Assembly: GCA_009733575.1 (NCBI GenBank) | Contig: ML769493.1 | Coordinates: 1-64,000, forward strand | Origin: Gymnopus androsaceus JB14 | Taxonomy: Eukaryota > Basidiomycota > Agaricomycetes > Agaricales > Omphalotaceae | Direction: 5' to 3' | DNA: 64,000 nucleotides | Shown here: piece after piece, positions 23,663-35,146 of the stretch | Numbering within the stretch: position 1 is the first letter of the stretch | Layout of the letters: every line of letters starts with the position of its first letter | Notes under the pieces: model-generated | Told to the model about the DNA's origin: nothing | What the model saw: only the letters and a program-made list of their open reading frames with translations | The model's database searches: none | Made by a program: the position numbers and the translations under genes

Positions 23663-23746
23663 TCCCTAGGTCGATCTATATATTACACCCCAATTTATCA
23701 GAGTAACTTCACTGGTAAATTGGTGTAATATAGATAGGTACCTGGG
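23663..23746. repeat. Long palindrome upstream of DUF2235 copy B
   Basis: A stem of about 30-35 bp surrounds a 10-base loop (AGTAACTTCA). The inner arms are ATATTACACC plus CAATTTATCAG against CTGGTAAATTGGTGTAATAT. It corresponds to the shorter hairpin before copy A, whose outer arms have decayed. It could be a small fold-back element. Confidence 0.6.
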
Positions 23747-24085
23747 ACCGGTCGACGGCGTTTACACAATATCGACGGGGGAAAAGCTCGAAATTGAGAA
23801 ACTTGCTGTAACTTGCGACCTGCGTACAGTGCTAAGCGGTCGTTCCGCTTGTCGACCACAGAAGGGTGGGGCCGTGTAAACGAACGACCTTGGCAAGGTG
23901 CGGGAGATTGACACTACACCTTAGGCTATTAGCAATATGTAGTTTTAAGCTCGACATGACTGGTGATCTGCTGGTGCATACTGGATGTCAACGACAGGCA
24001 CCGACAGCTGGTATGGAACCACCTTTCTAATTTACCTGAATGGTATCGGATACTCTTTGGTACCGAAGCTCGTCTGCTTCTAGCA

Positions 24086-24093
24086 TATATAAA
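24086..24093 (+). promoter_or_regulatory. TATA box of DUF2235 copy B
   Basis: TATATAAA lies about 66 bases before the ATG at 24159, at the same spacing as in copy A. Confidence 0.45.
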
Positions 24094-24158
24094 GACCACT
24101 AGTAGTTCTATTGCAATACCATCTCGCTACTAATACCTCTCTCTTCTCTAAACAAGCC

Positions 24159-26176
24159 ATGTCATCGTATATTCCAAAACGCTCTCCAGATGCGAAATTC
24201 CGTACTCTCATCGTCCTGCTGGATGGAACTGGAGACAGCGTTGATAATGATGTGGGTTCTCTGCTCTATCATACTAGCGGTAACTTACCATCTGCAGGTG
24301 ACCAACATCGTCAGGCTCAGGGACATGCTCCCGGGCTTCGACGAGTGGAATGAAAACCAAAAGGTTTTATATGTGGTAAATACTTTATAATGCGTTCTAA
24401 ATCTCAGCCACTGATCACATCCTGCAGCAAGGAATTGGTTCAAAAATGGACGATTCATGGCAGACCTGGACTCATCGGGTTCGTTATCTTTACAGTTTAT
24501 GTCAAGGATCTGATTTTGAGGTCTTGTACTTAGATGATTGACCAGGCCATCGCAGGAAGCTTTCAGAAGTTTGTTATCAGTATGTATAGTTTCCGTGACT
24601 CTTTCTTACATGCTTACTTATTCGTAACATGCAGAGCCCTACGAGTGGCTAGTGCAGAATTGTATGTTCTTTTTCAACGTAGATGTGCTTTGGATTCTCA
24701 CTTCTTGATGTCTACAGACAATGATGGTGATAAAATCTGCATTTTTGGTTTCTCCCGAGGAGCATATACAGCCAGAGTGTGCGTAGCTTCCAGGCATCTT
24801 GTTTATAAAGACATGCTGAATCCGCGTGATTAGCCTTGCGGGCATGATCAACGGCATTGGCCTTCTTCCCAAGGAGGGGAGCAATCACGCTAAAGAGGCA
24901 TACGACCTATACGATGACTATGCCGACCTTGATGATAAGGCGAGAATCGACCTGCGGCCGGGGAAGTTTGTACGTCTCTTTGACATGGTTGCTCCCCTCC
25001 TTGGGAAGGAGAAAAGCGAGCAACCGAAATTTGACCCGGGAAAAAGAAAAGAGGCGTGGCATACTCTGGAAGGACAATGGGAGAAGTTCAAAGCAAAGAA
25101 CAAGTGCCAGGAAGTCTTCATAGAGTTCTTGGGTTGCTGGTAAGTTTGGGAAATAAGACATGTCCCGGTTACTTGCTGATCCACAGTGGCAGGGACACCG
25201 TGAACTCAGTCGGCTACGACCGTGCCATCAAGCTTGGCTTCACCCGCACCAATGATATCGGTGCGCACATTTAGGCATGCTATTGCCCTTGACGAGCATC
25301 GCGTCAAGTTCAAGCAAAGTAACTGGAGCGGCCCACCGAAGGAGGTTCCTGATTCTGCAGATAGGCCAAATAGTAAGGAACCAAAGTGTAAGACGAATGT
25401 CGAGGAGGTTTGGTTTGCTGGCTGCCACTGCGGTGAGTCCATACTTACACGCTACTTAATAAGAAAATGAGAGTCTAATTTTTCCTGCTGCTTCAGATGT
25501 TGGAGGTGGCTCCGTTCCCAATGGCACCAGACCCAACCTTGCACACATCTCTCTGAGATGGATGATCCGCGAATGCTTCAGAACGAACAGCAGCATACTC
25601 TTCAAAGAAGAACGCATTAAGGCTATTGGCATCGACCCTTCTTCCATTTACCCAATTGTCAAACCTCGTCCGGAAATCTCTTCCTTTCTCCTCTAGCTCC
25701 TCTGACATCACCGGCGTCGATCTTCAGACATGGAGAGAATATTTCTACAGTTGGGTACCCTCCACCTCAAAGCCCGAGGAACTGCCGATACCTACGCAGT
25801 CCGAAGAAGAGCTAGATGCGATTGACGCTCTCGCTCCGGCATATGACCAACTAACACTCCATTCCCTCAAATGGGAGTGGATGGAGAAAAAGAAGCAGAA
25901 AAAGTCGCAACCAACAAAGGATGGGGTATGGGAGGAAGTGGAGGAAGTAGCATGATAGCCATGGGCGGACCATCCCACCGCACTTTTACTCTCATGGCGG
26001 CAAGATCAAAGTGCATCGGACGGTTCAGACACGCATGCAGGCTAAGTTCGGGAGTGGAAACGAGAAAGGGCAGAAATATCTCCCGCTCGCAAGAGTCGGA
26101 TATCAGTCCTAAGTACGAGGACAAGAAAACCTTTGAACAAGCTGTGAATGAAGGCTGGATTCAGTGGGTAGCTTGA
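24159..26176 (+). pseudogene. DUF2235 hydrolase-like protein, copy B (multiple frameshifts)
   Basis: Exon layout and motifs are as in copy A: RTLIVLLDGTGDS, FGFSRGAYTAR, FLGCWDTVNSVG and WFAGCHCDVGGGS. One extra base near 25259 shifts the frame within TRTND-VRTFRHAIALDEH, another near 25687 interrupts the serine-rich stretch, and the frame is lost again near 25950. The copy ends QWVA without the membrane stretch seen in copy A. B is correct where A has its single deletion near 14591. I call B a pseudogene. Its downstream flank to about 26400 matches the flank of A. Confidence 0.75.
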
Positions 26177-26719
26177 GCTGTGCGGACATTTCTTTTAGGG
26201 ATCTGGGTTAATACTTTCGACGTTCGTTTGTTTTATCTGCTGCTATATACATACACTCATTTTATACTCCGTTGCTGATCTACATTCCACTCATAGTCTA
26301 TCGTTTTGCTATTTAGTCAATTCATTATACTTGTAGCTTTCTTGTAACATATTCTGCCTAGAATTCCATAATTGAAACTAATTATCAAAACCAAGTAGAT
26401 GCAGACATATGCAAGCCCTCTGTTAGTCCTTGAATGTTGGATAACTACTCCATACGTTCCGCACAGTAGGGCCCGCTTTGACTTTCCTTTTATACTATTA
26501 CATTTACTGTATTGTTTACCCGGTCGCTCCCATTTCTGCTTACTTAGTCGAATCAATCGATCGACTTATATACCTGGTCTGTCGCCCGATCACTCCCTCA
26601 GTTGTACCGCTACCTAGCGAGCCAACTGAGGTGAGCCTTCTTTCATTACTTTACTTACTATACACTACTCACACACTTTACTTCTAGAGATTTACTTTCG
26701 TAACATTGAATCATTTCTC

Positions 26720-27445
26720 AGCCGGGTGGAACGAATTCACCACGAAGCCCCTACGTCTTATTCTACTCGGACTTCCCCAATTCTATCAACTCTCTGTACG
26801 TGGTGGCAGCCCTCTCTACTACTCCTCAATATCATAGTATGGCCTTTTCCTACGAGTCTGCGATATCCTCCAGTCGACACTGCTACAGTAATGATCCCTT
26901 TGGGTCCTTGAGAACTTTGGTATCTGGAATAGTGACCGAATCTTGAAGTCTTGAAGGTCTGCATACCAAGCTACCCTAACGATACCTTATATCTGCATTG
27001 CTCTCCAAATTAACACATTTCCGAGTGGAACTCATCGGGTCCGAGGAAAATATTGGCTGCTTCTGCCTGCCCTCTCTACGGGCTTCGCTGCCTCTTAAAA
27101 AGTTTACGATGCGATACGCGGCGAGTGGGGCACATCTTGAAAAGACTCGGACGAGAGGGTCCTCCTGGATCCAGTTTTTTCACTTGCGCTGGAGTCGTCA
27201 ACACAAGTCATTTCGACGTACGTAGACGCCGTCAAATCGTAGTCCGTTGTCAAACTCTCCCGGTTTACCTTAGTATATCTACTTTCAGCGAGGAGAAAAG
27301 AATAGGATTGATCAAAAACAACTTGGATTTATACGGACACAGTGGAGTTGGACTGACAGAGATGTAGGAGCTGCGTTCTGTTCATCACACGATAAGAGAG
27401 CTTAACACATCCTGCAGAGTATGCGTGAATTAATACCAAATCGAT
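26720..27445 (+). repeat. Spacer module S3
   Basis: This is the best preserved spacer type with S4: AGTATGGCCTTTTCCTACGA, CTGCGATATCCTCCAGTCGA, GAGTGGAACTCATCGGGTCC and CTGCCCTCTCTACGGGCTTC. There is no intact frame. It is an apparent relic of an LRR-like gene on the plus strand. Confidence 0.6.
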
Positions 27446-27456
27446 AACTGCGCTTT

Positions 27457-27912
27457 CTAGTTGACGTAGTATAAATACACTATCAATGGTAACACCTTGT
27501 CGCTAAAATCTTCAACACTATAAACCTCAATCCGCAGTGTGTCCGCTGAGTGATCAGTGAGAGGTATCACAGCTGTAATGGCTTCCCTATGTTCCTTTGC
27601 CAACATTGTTGACCACGCCTCTTTCGACAAACCACTATGCATCCCTTCAGAAAACGGGTTCCAGCTCTGCCAAATTTGCACATTTGGCCGGAGATATACT
27701 AAGTGTGGAAGCATCCCCAGAATAGTGCTGTAAATGAGGTTTATATTCTGAGGAGATACATGCATGAGAACGTGTAGGCTGGAGAGAATTCAATAAAATA
27801 GGACATACACAACGTTTTGATGACACAAGATCGAGCCGGCATTCAAGATGAGTGAGATTGGGGCAAGCGGAAATGATAGAGCTGACGTTATCCAGGTTAT
27901 ATCCATCTTGCT
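27457..27912 (-). pseudogene. F-box gene fragment (3' half)
   Basis: Only the last exon (QNINLIYSTILGMLPHLVYL to LPLIVYLYYVN) and the end of exon 3 (YNLDNVSSIISACPNLTHLE) are present. Coding similarity stops at 27912, the tandem-duplication breakpoint, where inverted DUF2235 sequence begins. There is no F-box, so it is non-functional. It is nearly identical to the same part of copy F3 at 29489-29944. Confidence 0.85.
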
Positions 27913-28220
27913 GAGTAAAAGTGCGGTGGGATGGTCCGCCCATGGCTATCATGACTTCCTCCACTTCCTCCCATACCCCATCCTTTGTTGGTTGCGACTT
28001 TTTCTGCTTCTTTTTCTCCATCCCACTCCCATTTGAGGATGGCGGCAAGATCAAAGTGCATCGGACGGTTCAGACACGCATGCAGGCTAAGTTCGGGAGT
28101 GGAAACGAGAAAGGGCAGAAATATCTCCCGCTCGCAAGAGTCGGATATCAGTCCAAGTACGAGGACAAGAAAACCTTTGAACAAGCTGTGAATGAAGGCT
28201 GGATTCAGTGGGTAGCTTGA
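27913..28220 (+). pseudogene. Rearranged DUF2235 3' fragment
   Basis: Bases 27913-28038 are the reverse complement of 25865-25993 (the lysine-rich MEKKKQKKSQ region). From 28039 the sequence runs forward again as a copy of 25994-26180, ending at the same QWVA stop. The result is a micro-inversion inside the duplicated 3' end and cannot encode the protein. Confidence 0.85.
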
Positions 28221-29944
28221 GCTGTGCGGACATTTCTTTTAGGGATCTGGGTTAATATTTCGCCGTTCGTTTGTTTTATCTGCTGCTATATACATACACT
28301 CATTTTTATACTCCGTTGCTGATCTACATTCCACTCATAGTCTATCGTTTTGCTATTTAGTCAATTCATTATATTGTAGCTTTCTTGTAACATATTCTGC
28401 CTGAATTCCATAATTGAAACTAATTATCAAAACCAAGGATTGCAGACATATGCAAGCCCTCTGTTAGTCCTTGAATGTTGGATAACTACTCCATACGTTC
28501 CGCACAGTAGGGCCCGCTTTGACTTTCCTCTTATACTATATACATTTACTGTATTGTTTACCCGGTCGCTCCCGTTTCTGCTTACTAGTGATCATCGATC
28601 GACTTATATACCTGGTCTGTCGCCCGATTACTCCCTCAGTTGTACCGCTACCTGGCGAGCCAACTGAGGTGAGCCTTCTTTCATTACTTTACTTACTATA
28701 CGCTACTCACACACTTTACTTCTAGATATTTATTTTCGTAACATTGAATCATTTCTCAGCCGGGTGGAACGAATTCACCACGAAGCCGTCTTATTCTACT
28801 CGGACTTCCCAATTCTATCAACTCTCTGTACGTGGTGGCAGCCCTCTCTACTACTCCTCAGTATCATAGTATGGCCTTTTCCTACGAGTCTGCGATATCC
28901 TCCAGTCGACACTGCTACAGTAATGATCCCTTTGGGTCCTTGAGAACTTTGGTATCTGGAATGGTGACCGAATCTTGAAGTCTTGAAGGTCTGCATACCA
29001 AGCTACCCTAACGATACCTTATATCTGCATTGCTCTCCAAACTAACACATTTCCGAGTGGAACTCATCGGGTCCGAGGAAAATATTGGCTGCTTCTGCCT
29101 GCCCTCTCTACGGGCTTCGCTGCCTCTTAAAAAGTTTACGATGCGATACGCGGCGAGTGGGGCACATTTTGAAAAGACTCGGACGAGAGGGTCCTCCTGG
29201 ATCCAGTTTTTTCGCTTGCGCTGGAGTCGTCAACACAAGTCATTTAGACGTACGTAGACGCCGTCAAATCGTAGTCCGTTGTCAAACTCTCCCGGTTTAC
29301 CTTAGTATATCTACTTTCAGCGAGGAGAAAAGAATAGGATTGATCAAAAACAACTTGGATTTATACGGACACAGTGGAGTTGGACTGACAGAGATGTAGG
29401 AGCTGCGTTCTGTTCATCACACGATAAGAGAGCTTAACACATCCTGCAGATTATGCGTGAATTAATACCAAATCGATAATTGCGCTTTCTAGTTGACGTA
29501 GTATAAATACACTATCAATGGTAACACCTTGTCGCTAAAATCTTCAACACTATAAACCTCAATCCGCAGTGTGTCCGCTGAGTGATCAGTGAGAGGTATC
29601 ACAGCTGTAATGGCTTCCCTATGTTCCTTTGCCAACATTGTTGACCACGCCTCTTTTGACAAACCACTATGCATCCCTTCAGAAAATGGGTTCCAGCTCT
29701 GCCAAATTTGCACATTTAGCCGGAGATATACTAAGTGTGGAAGCATCCCCAGAATAGTGCTGTAAATGAGGTTTATATTCTGAGGAGATACATGCATGAG
29801 AACGTGTAGGCTGGAGAGAATTCAATAAAATAGGACATACACAACGTTTTGATGACACAAGATCGAGCCGGCATTCAAGATGAGTGAGATTGGGGCAAGC
29901 GGAAATGATAGAGCTGACGTTATCCAGGTTATATCCATCTTGCT
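28039..29944. repeat. Tandem duplication, second copy (forward part)
   Basis: It is colinear with 25994-27912, at an offset that drifts from 2045 to 2032 bases through small indels. It contains the DUF2235 3' flank, spacer S4 and the 3' half of F-box copy F3. Similarity continues into the full F3 gene, which shows that F3 is the parent locus for the fragment at 27457. Confidence 0.85.
28760..29477 (+). repeat. Spacer module S4
   Basis: This is a near-identical copy of spacer S3 lying within the second tandem unit. No gene is seen in 28220-28760 apart from the copied DUF2235 3' flank. Confidence 0.6.
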
Positions 29945-31100
29945 TGCGGAGATTTAGTTGACGAATAGAGGCTGTCTTTGACAATGCATCCCGGACTTGT
30001 AAATACCGTTCAGACTGTGGCCTACTCAAATGAAAATCCAACGCCAGATATTCCAGCCAGCAAGTCCCCAGATTACACAAAAGAATACCATCCTCTGCAA
30101 AACTCTCCAAGTGTCGCAGTTTTCGAAATATTCCTGGGGTGGCTAATGGCCGAGCGGAGGACGTCGACGTGTGAACACGATACTTCAGCACCTCAATCAT
30201 GGGATGATGTTGAAAGAAGGCTGTTAGGGAATCGGATAATTTTCCGTAAACGTCATTCACTTCGAGCCCAAACTCCCTCAAAAAAGGGAATGTAAAAGTG
30301 CTGTCACTCAGAACCTTTGCAAAAGTGTCTGGGCGGTGTCTAGAATATCCGATCTGAAGTGAGAGGCGCTTCAGACCAGGACTGGAGGTGGGCAGCTGCT
30401 TGATGAGTTTAGCTATTGTCGAGTAATCGGCTAAAAGAATATGAGATTAACATCCACTCCAGGAAGGATATGCTCGTATTTACGAGGAGATTGGAGAGGG
30501 TAGCAAAATTTCAGGTCCAGCGCAATTAATGAAGGTCCGCATAAAGAATTCTATCGTTGAAAGATCAGATAAAAAGTCAGCGAATACAGGATTCAGGGTG
30601 TATAATCATTGCACTCACAGCCAACGATAGACTTAATCGTGTATTCTTCACTGGAAATGGGCAATTGAGGACGAGTTCCTCAAGAAGCCTTAGAGCATGA
30701 GGAACGTTGCCACCAAACGCTTCAGGAAGACTAAAATTCGAGCAGAACGTGAATGATTGTATGGCACCATTCGCAGCATGCAGAGCAATATTTTTCATAG
30801 CAGAAACCATCTGCTTTTGAAAAACAGTCGCACTAAGCTTGTGGATTGGCGATACTGAGAGCTTTTTGACATAAGAAGCAGGATGAGTTCCAGTAAAAGG
30901 CAATCGACTTTTTTTGGAAAGTGCAAGTGTAGGTAGAGCCTTGTTTCCAACATCCCGGTACAGGAAGGAGTCGAAAGAATCATGGCAGCGTTTGGAAACT
31001 AAGGGCAAGAGCCTTCAGGGTGCGTGGATCATCAGAGATTTCGTCTCCAATTAGAAGGAACAGTTCATTTGGCAAGGCGTTGAAACCAGATTCACAATTC
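29489..31100 (-). pseudogene. F-box/LRR-like protein, copy F3 (one frameshift)
   Basis: The ATG at 31100 opens MNCESGFNALPNELFLLIGD and runs to RTLKALAL. There an extra base near 31008 shifts the frame. The rest of exon 1, the 67-base second exon, exon 3 (LQIGYSRHRPDTFAKVL, MIEVLKYRVHTSTSSARPL) and the last exon are open and spliceable as in F1 and F4. It belongs to the F1/F4 subgroup. The single shift makes it either a young pseudogene or a sequencing error. Confidence 0.72.
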
Positions 31101-31224
31101 ATGACTAGAAAGAGGTAAGTAGGCGAATAACCGGGTTGTGGATAAGTATCAATTGTTGCATACCAAAAAGAATCTGCCTAGAAGATAAGCTTGAAATGAG
31201 AACAAAGAAGAGAACAAAGAAGAC

Positions 31225-31243
31225 GAAAGGCGGCGCTAAAGCG
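31225..31243 (-). promoter_or_regulatory. Conserved upstream motif of F-box copy F3
   Basis: A GGCGGCGCTAAAGCGTG variant lies about 125 bases upstream of the F3 start. It is the weakest match of the series on its 5' side. Confidence 0.3.
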
Positions 31244-31434
31244 TGGAAGCGCCCAACGCGACCTGTAATCGGTGCTTAAATTATATGTATGTGTCATTGC
31301 AGCGAGATGAGTGTAATATCTTCATGTGCTATGCGCTGCTAGGAATACAAATGGATGGCTAATAAGTAGTTACTGTAGAGCAACAGCAGGAGTGTCCAAT
31401 GTAGATATGGGCAAAAAAAGCTAGTATAGATCAC

Positions 31435-33998
31435 TCAATTCCTAGAAGACGCTGGAATCCCATCTCCTTCACCCCTAACACTCCGCCGACGTCGACGCGA
31501 TATCCCCTCCCTTCCCTTCCCTTCCCCTTCAATCCCAGCCCCACCAAGCACCTCCCTCAGAACCTCCCTCACATCCTCGACATACACCAATCTGATTCCC
31601 TCCTTGACACTATCCGGAACGTTCTCCTCGATATCCGCCCGATTCGCAGCAGGAGCCAGGATTGTTTTGATACCAGCGCGATGAGCAACAAGAATCTTCT
31701 CCTTCAGCCCGCCGACGGGGAGAACATGTCCTGAAAGTGTAAATGTACATCCCGCTCGGAAAACCATTGTTCATCCTCCGAAGATGTTATACGAAGATCA
31801 TACGCATGCGCTTTGACCCATGATAGCGCTATTTGAGCAGATTCGTAGATGACTTCGCCGAGTTTGGGTGAGGGAGCCTTTTCCGGGGGTGGTCTAGGAA
31901 GCAGTCCGATGTGGTGTTGGCTTCCACAGGGCGTATAATTGAAAGACCCACCGGAGTTTCGATAAGCATCACTGCTCCGCTTCCATTGCCCAAGTATCCC
32001 AATCCCGTACTGACGCCTTTGATCAACCTCCCAGGTCCCTCATACATCCCGTCTTTCTGATACACCAGAGGTCCGACGTAGTCTTTGAGGTAGTCGGCCG
32101 TGATACGGACATGCACGGAAGACGGTATGATGAGGGGAGTTCGCTTCTGGGTTGTCGTCGGGTGCGTCTTCTGGTCGCGTTCAGGGTTGGGCTGGAGAAT
32201 TGGTGCGTTAGGCGAGTCTGTGTGGTGGGTGGATCGGATTTAGCGGGAGAAACAGCGGCAGAGGCAGCTGCGTCTACTGGTAGCGCAGGTTCAGGTAATC
32301 TGTCTACGCCAAGGTCTTCAACGATCTTTAATGCAGTTTTACAGTAAATCTGCAAACACTAATCAGCAGGGACCCTTGGCGTTGAAGCTCAACACGCACC
32401 TTCTCGACCATCTTTTTCAGATTTGCACGCCAGCCTCTCTAACATACCATTTGATCACGAAGTCAATCGCGGAACGCTCAAGAACGACATCAGCGTCTTG
32501 GAGACCAGAAGACGTCTTTGCTTGAGGAACGAGGTATCTAGAATAAGCAGTATATAAGCCAATTGCCAAGGAAGGTAAGTAATAATGTTTCGTGCGTAGC
32601 GTACCTTTCCGCAATAACCCTCTTCTCCTCACTGACGTATCCACTGACCTCGAGAACTTCCATACGATCCAACAACGGCGCAGGGATAGTCGAGAGGTTG
32701 TTCGCAGTGCAGACAAACAAGACGCGAGATTGATCTATCGGAAGGTCTAGGCTGTTAAAGAAAACGATAAATCAATAAATACATATACTTTTGAACGTTG
32801 AACGGTATTTGACGCACTAATGATCTAGGAATTCCTTGTTCTGTTCAGGATCCAGCATTTCAAGCAAAGCACTCGACGGATCGCTGTGGTTTCCTTTATC
32901 GATTCCATCGATGAGAACGAGAGGGTTCGATGTACCAACCGTGTTTCGAGTGCTTTGCACAATTTTTCCAGGGAGGGCACTAATAAGAGAGAGAGAAACA
33001 TCAGTATGATCATTAGTGGAAAGAAATAAACAAGTACGGCTACTCACCCGACATAAGTCCTTCGATGTCCTTTGATCTCAGCAACATCACCCAGACCACC
33101 AACTGAGAACTGGAAGAATTCGCGACCAACTGCTCGAGCGAGTGATTTGCCGACAGAAGTTTTACTAACACCTGGTGGCCGTGTCAAAGGATGATTTTGC
33201 CTTCGGGAGTAGGAAGGTGGTCGTTAGTGGCAGGGGGAGGTAGTGGTAACGAGTCATCTTTACCATCGGCAGGATCCGACTGCGAATCAGAGGAGACAGC
33301 GGGAGAGTCGGTCGCTGTAGTAGGGGGCGCAGATGATTCGAGACTTCCTCTCAGCTTCCCCATCGCGACAAATTCCAATATCCTATTTTTCAACTCTTTC
33401 AATCCGTAATGATCTTCCTCTAGTACCTGCCTGGCGGCTTCCACATTGTATCTAGTAGGTGTATAAACACTCCACGGAAGCTGAGTGATCCACTCGAGAT
33501 ATGTCCTCGTCGCATTCGCCTCGCTCGTACTAGGCTCCAAAGACGCGAGCTTGTTGAGTTCTTCGTCGAATGCCTTCCGTACAGCAATCGGCATATCAAG
33601 CTGCACCGCGCGTTCCTTGAACTTTTGCAACAGCTTATCCTTCCCATCAGACTCGAGTCCCAATTCATTCTTGGTCCCCTTCAGCTGCTGCATAAGATAA
33701 TGCTCTCTCTATTTTGGTGTCGACGTCTTTGAACGTCGGCTTCTTCCAAGACTTCCTGCTGCTCGACTGCCAAACCGCTGGATACCGCAGCAGCAAAGTC
33801 TACGAGTCAATCTGGTTCGTCAAAGACATTAGAAGCGATCTGGTTGATAGAAAAGTTGGTTATCTGGTCGCGGAAAAGAGGATTCAGCTGAGCAATGTCC
33901 TTGAACACGGTCACTATCTCGGCAGTAAAGACACGGACTTGCTGCGACGTTTTAATGTAGCGTCGGGTAGTGCACAGCGTTGTGGACATGGGATGTGA
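31435..33998 (-). pseudogene. Mitochondrial Lon protease, copy L2 (dead)
   Basis: This covers the part of Lon from the end of the N-domain (LNPLFRDQITNFSINQ) through the AAA+ and protease domains. Key residues are lost. The Walker A region has a lost base and reads GVSKTS-like instead of GVGKTS. Walker B reads VLIDGID where copy L3 has VLIDEID. The segment containing the catalytic-serine motif GPSAG is deleted near 31735-31765. The lysine segment [14 protein letters not shown] and the tail remain. The N-terminal transit peptide and roughly 300 residues are missing beyond 33998. Confidence 0.85.
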
Positions 33999-34082
33999 AT
34001 GAATGAAGGAAGAGTAAGTGTGTCAGTGCCGGCGCTAATTTTCTGGTACTCTCAAGTATGGACACTATGGCTGGTTTCGTCA

Positions 34083-34490
34083 CACCCCGGTGGAATGAGT
34101 GATTATCGCGTGAAATTCTTTAGGAGATTTGTGGGGTAACAGATAACTTTTCTCATTGAGAATCTCGTCCGAAAAAGGACATCTTTCGCGCTGGAAAAAA
34201 ATTGAGAGATAAGATATATTTTTCAGCTGTAATCTATTCCCTTTTTCACTTTCAATTGATCAACTTTTGCGCTCGGGAAAGTTTAGTGGCGTTTTCCATT
34301 GAGTTGCGAGTAAGCAATCTTGAATGAAAAAGAAAATAGATTACAGCTGCAATACATATCTTATCTTTCAATTTTTTTCCAGTGCAAAAGATGTCCTTTT
34401 TCGGAAGAAATTCTCAACGAAAAATGTTATCTTTTATTCCACAAATTTCCTAAACAATTTCATGCGATAATCACTCATTCCACCGGGGTG
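34083..34490. mobile_element. CACTA-like fold-back element, first copy (408 bp)
   Basis: The termini CACCCCGGTGGAATGAGTGA and the complement ending at 34490 pair along most of the element, leaving a short centre. TCA flanks both ends (34080-34082 and 34491-34493) as a 3-bp target duplication. The CAC terminus with a 3-bp duplication suggests the CACTA superfamily. It has no coding capacity. Confidence 0.75.
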
Positions 34491-34738
34491 TCATTTTCTG
34501 ACCTTTTTGCCTTCTTCTAAGCGTCTAATCAGCTCAGTTATCTGCACGAGGATTCGCTGAGAATGCTGACATCTGACATCACTCGGCAGTAAGACACGAC
34601 TTGCTGGACGTTTTAATGTAGCGTCGGGTAGTGCACAGCGTGTGGACATGGATGTGAATGAATGAAGGAAGAGTAGTGGTCAGTGCCGCGCTAATTTTCT
34701 GGTACTCTCAAGTATGGACACTATGGCTGGTTTCGTCA

Positions 34739-35146
34739 CACCCCGGTGGAATGAGTGATTATCGCGTGAAATTCTTTAGGAGATTTGTGGGGTAACAGAT
34801 AACTTTTCTCATTGAGAATCTCGTCCGAAAAAGGACATCTTTCGCGCTGGAAAAAAATTGAGAGATAAGATATATTTTTCAGCTGTAATCTATTCCCTTT
34901 TTCACTTTCAATTGATCAACTTTTGCGCTCGGGAAAGTTTAGTGGCGTTTTCCATTGAGTTGCGAGTAAGCAATCTTGAATGAAAAAGAAAATAGATTAC
35001 AGCTGCAATACATATCTTATCTTTCAATTTTTTTCCAGTGCAAAAGATGTCCTTTTTCGGAAGAAATTCTCAACGAAAAATGTTATCTTTTATTCCACAA
35101 ATTTCCTAAACAATTTCATGCGATAATCACTCATTCCACCGGGGTG
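34739..35146. mobile_element. CACTA-like fold-back element, second copy (408 bp)
   Basis: This is identical in length and apparently in sequence to the element at 34083-34490, with the same TCA flanks, because it was copied with the 656-bp tandem duplication rather than transposed. No gene or element is seen between 35190 and 35772. Confidence 0.75.

Larger units (their letters stand above)
22166..24158 (+). repeat. 5' flank of the DUF2235 unit B
   Basis: This is colinear with 11560-13388 upstream of copy A, including GCGCCGGCGCCAT, the A-run plus CGACCGAAAGGTCGG near 23430, the long palindrome and the TATA box at 24086-24093. It starts immediately after the 40-base Lon remnant, so 22166 is a duplication breakpoint. 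A short frame at 22289-22570 is not conserved in A. No gene is called. Confidence 0.6.
25865..27912. repeat. Tandem duplication, first copy (about 2.05 kb)
   Basis: The unit contains the 3' end of DUF2235 copy B, its 3' flank, a spacer module and the 3' half of an F-box gene. The second copy follows directly at 27913-29944 with only scattered differences, so the duplication is recent. In the second copy the first roughly 126 bases are inverted. Confidence 0.85.
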
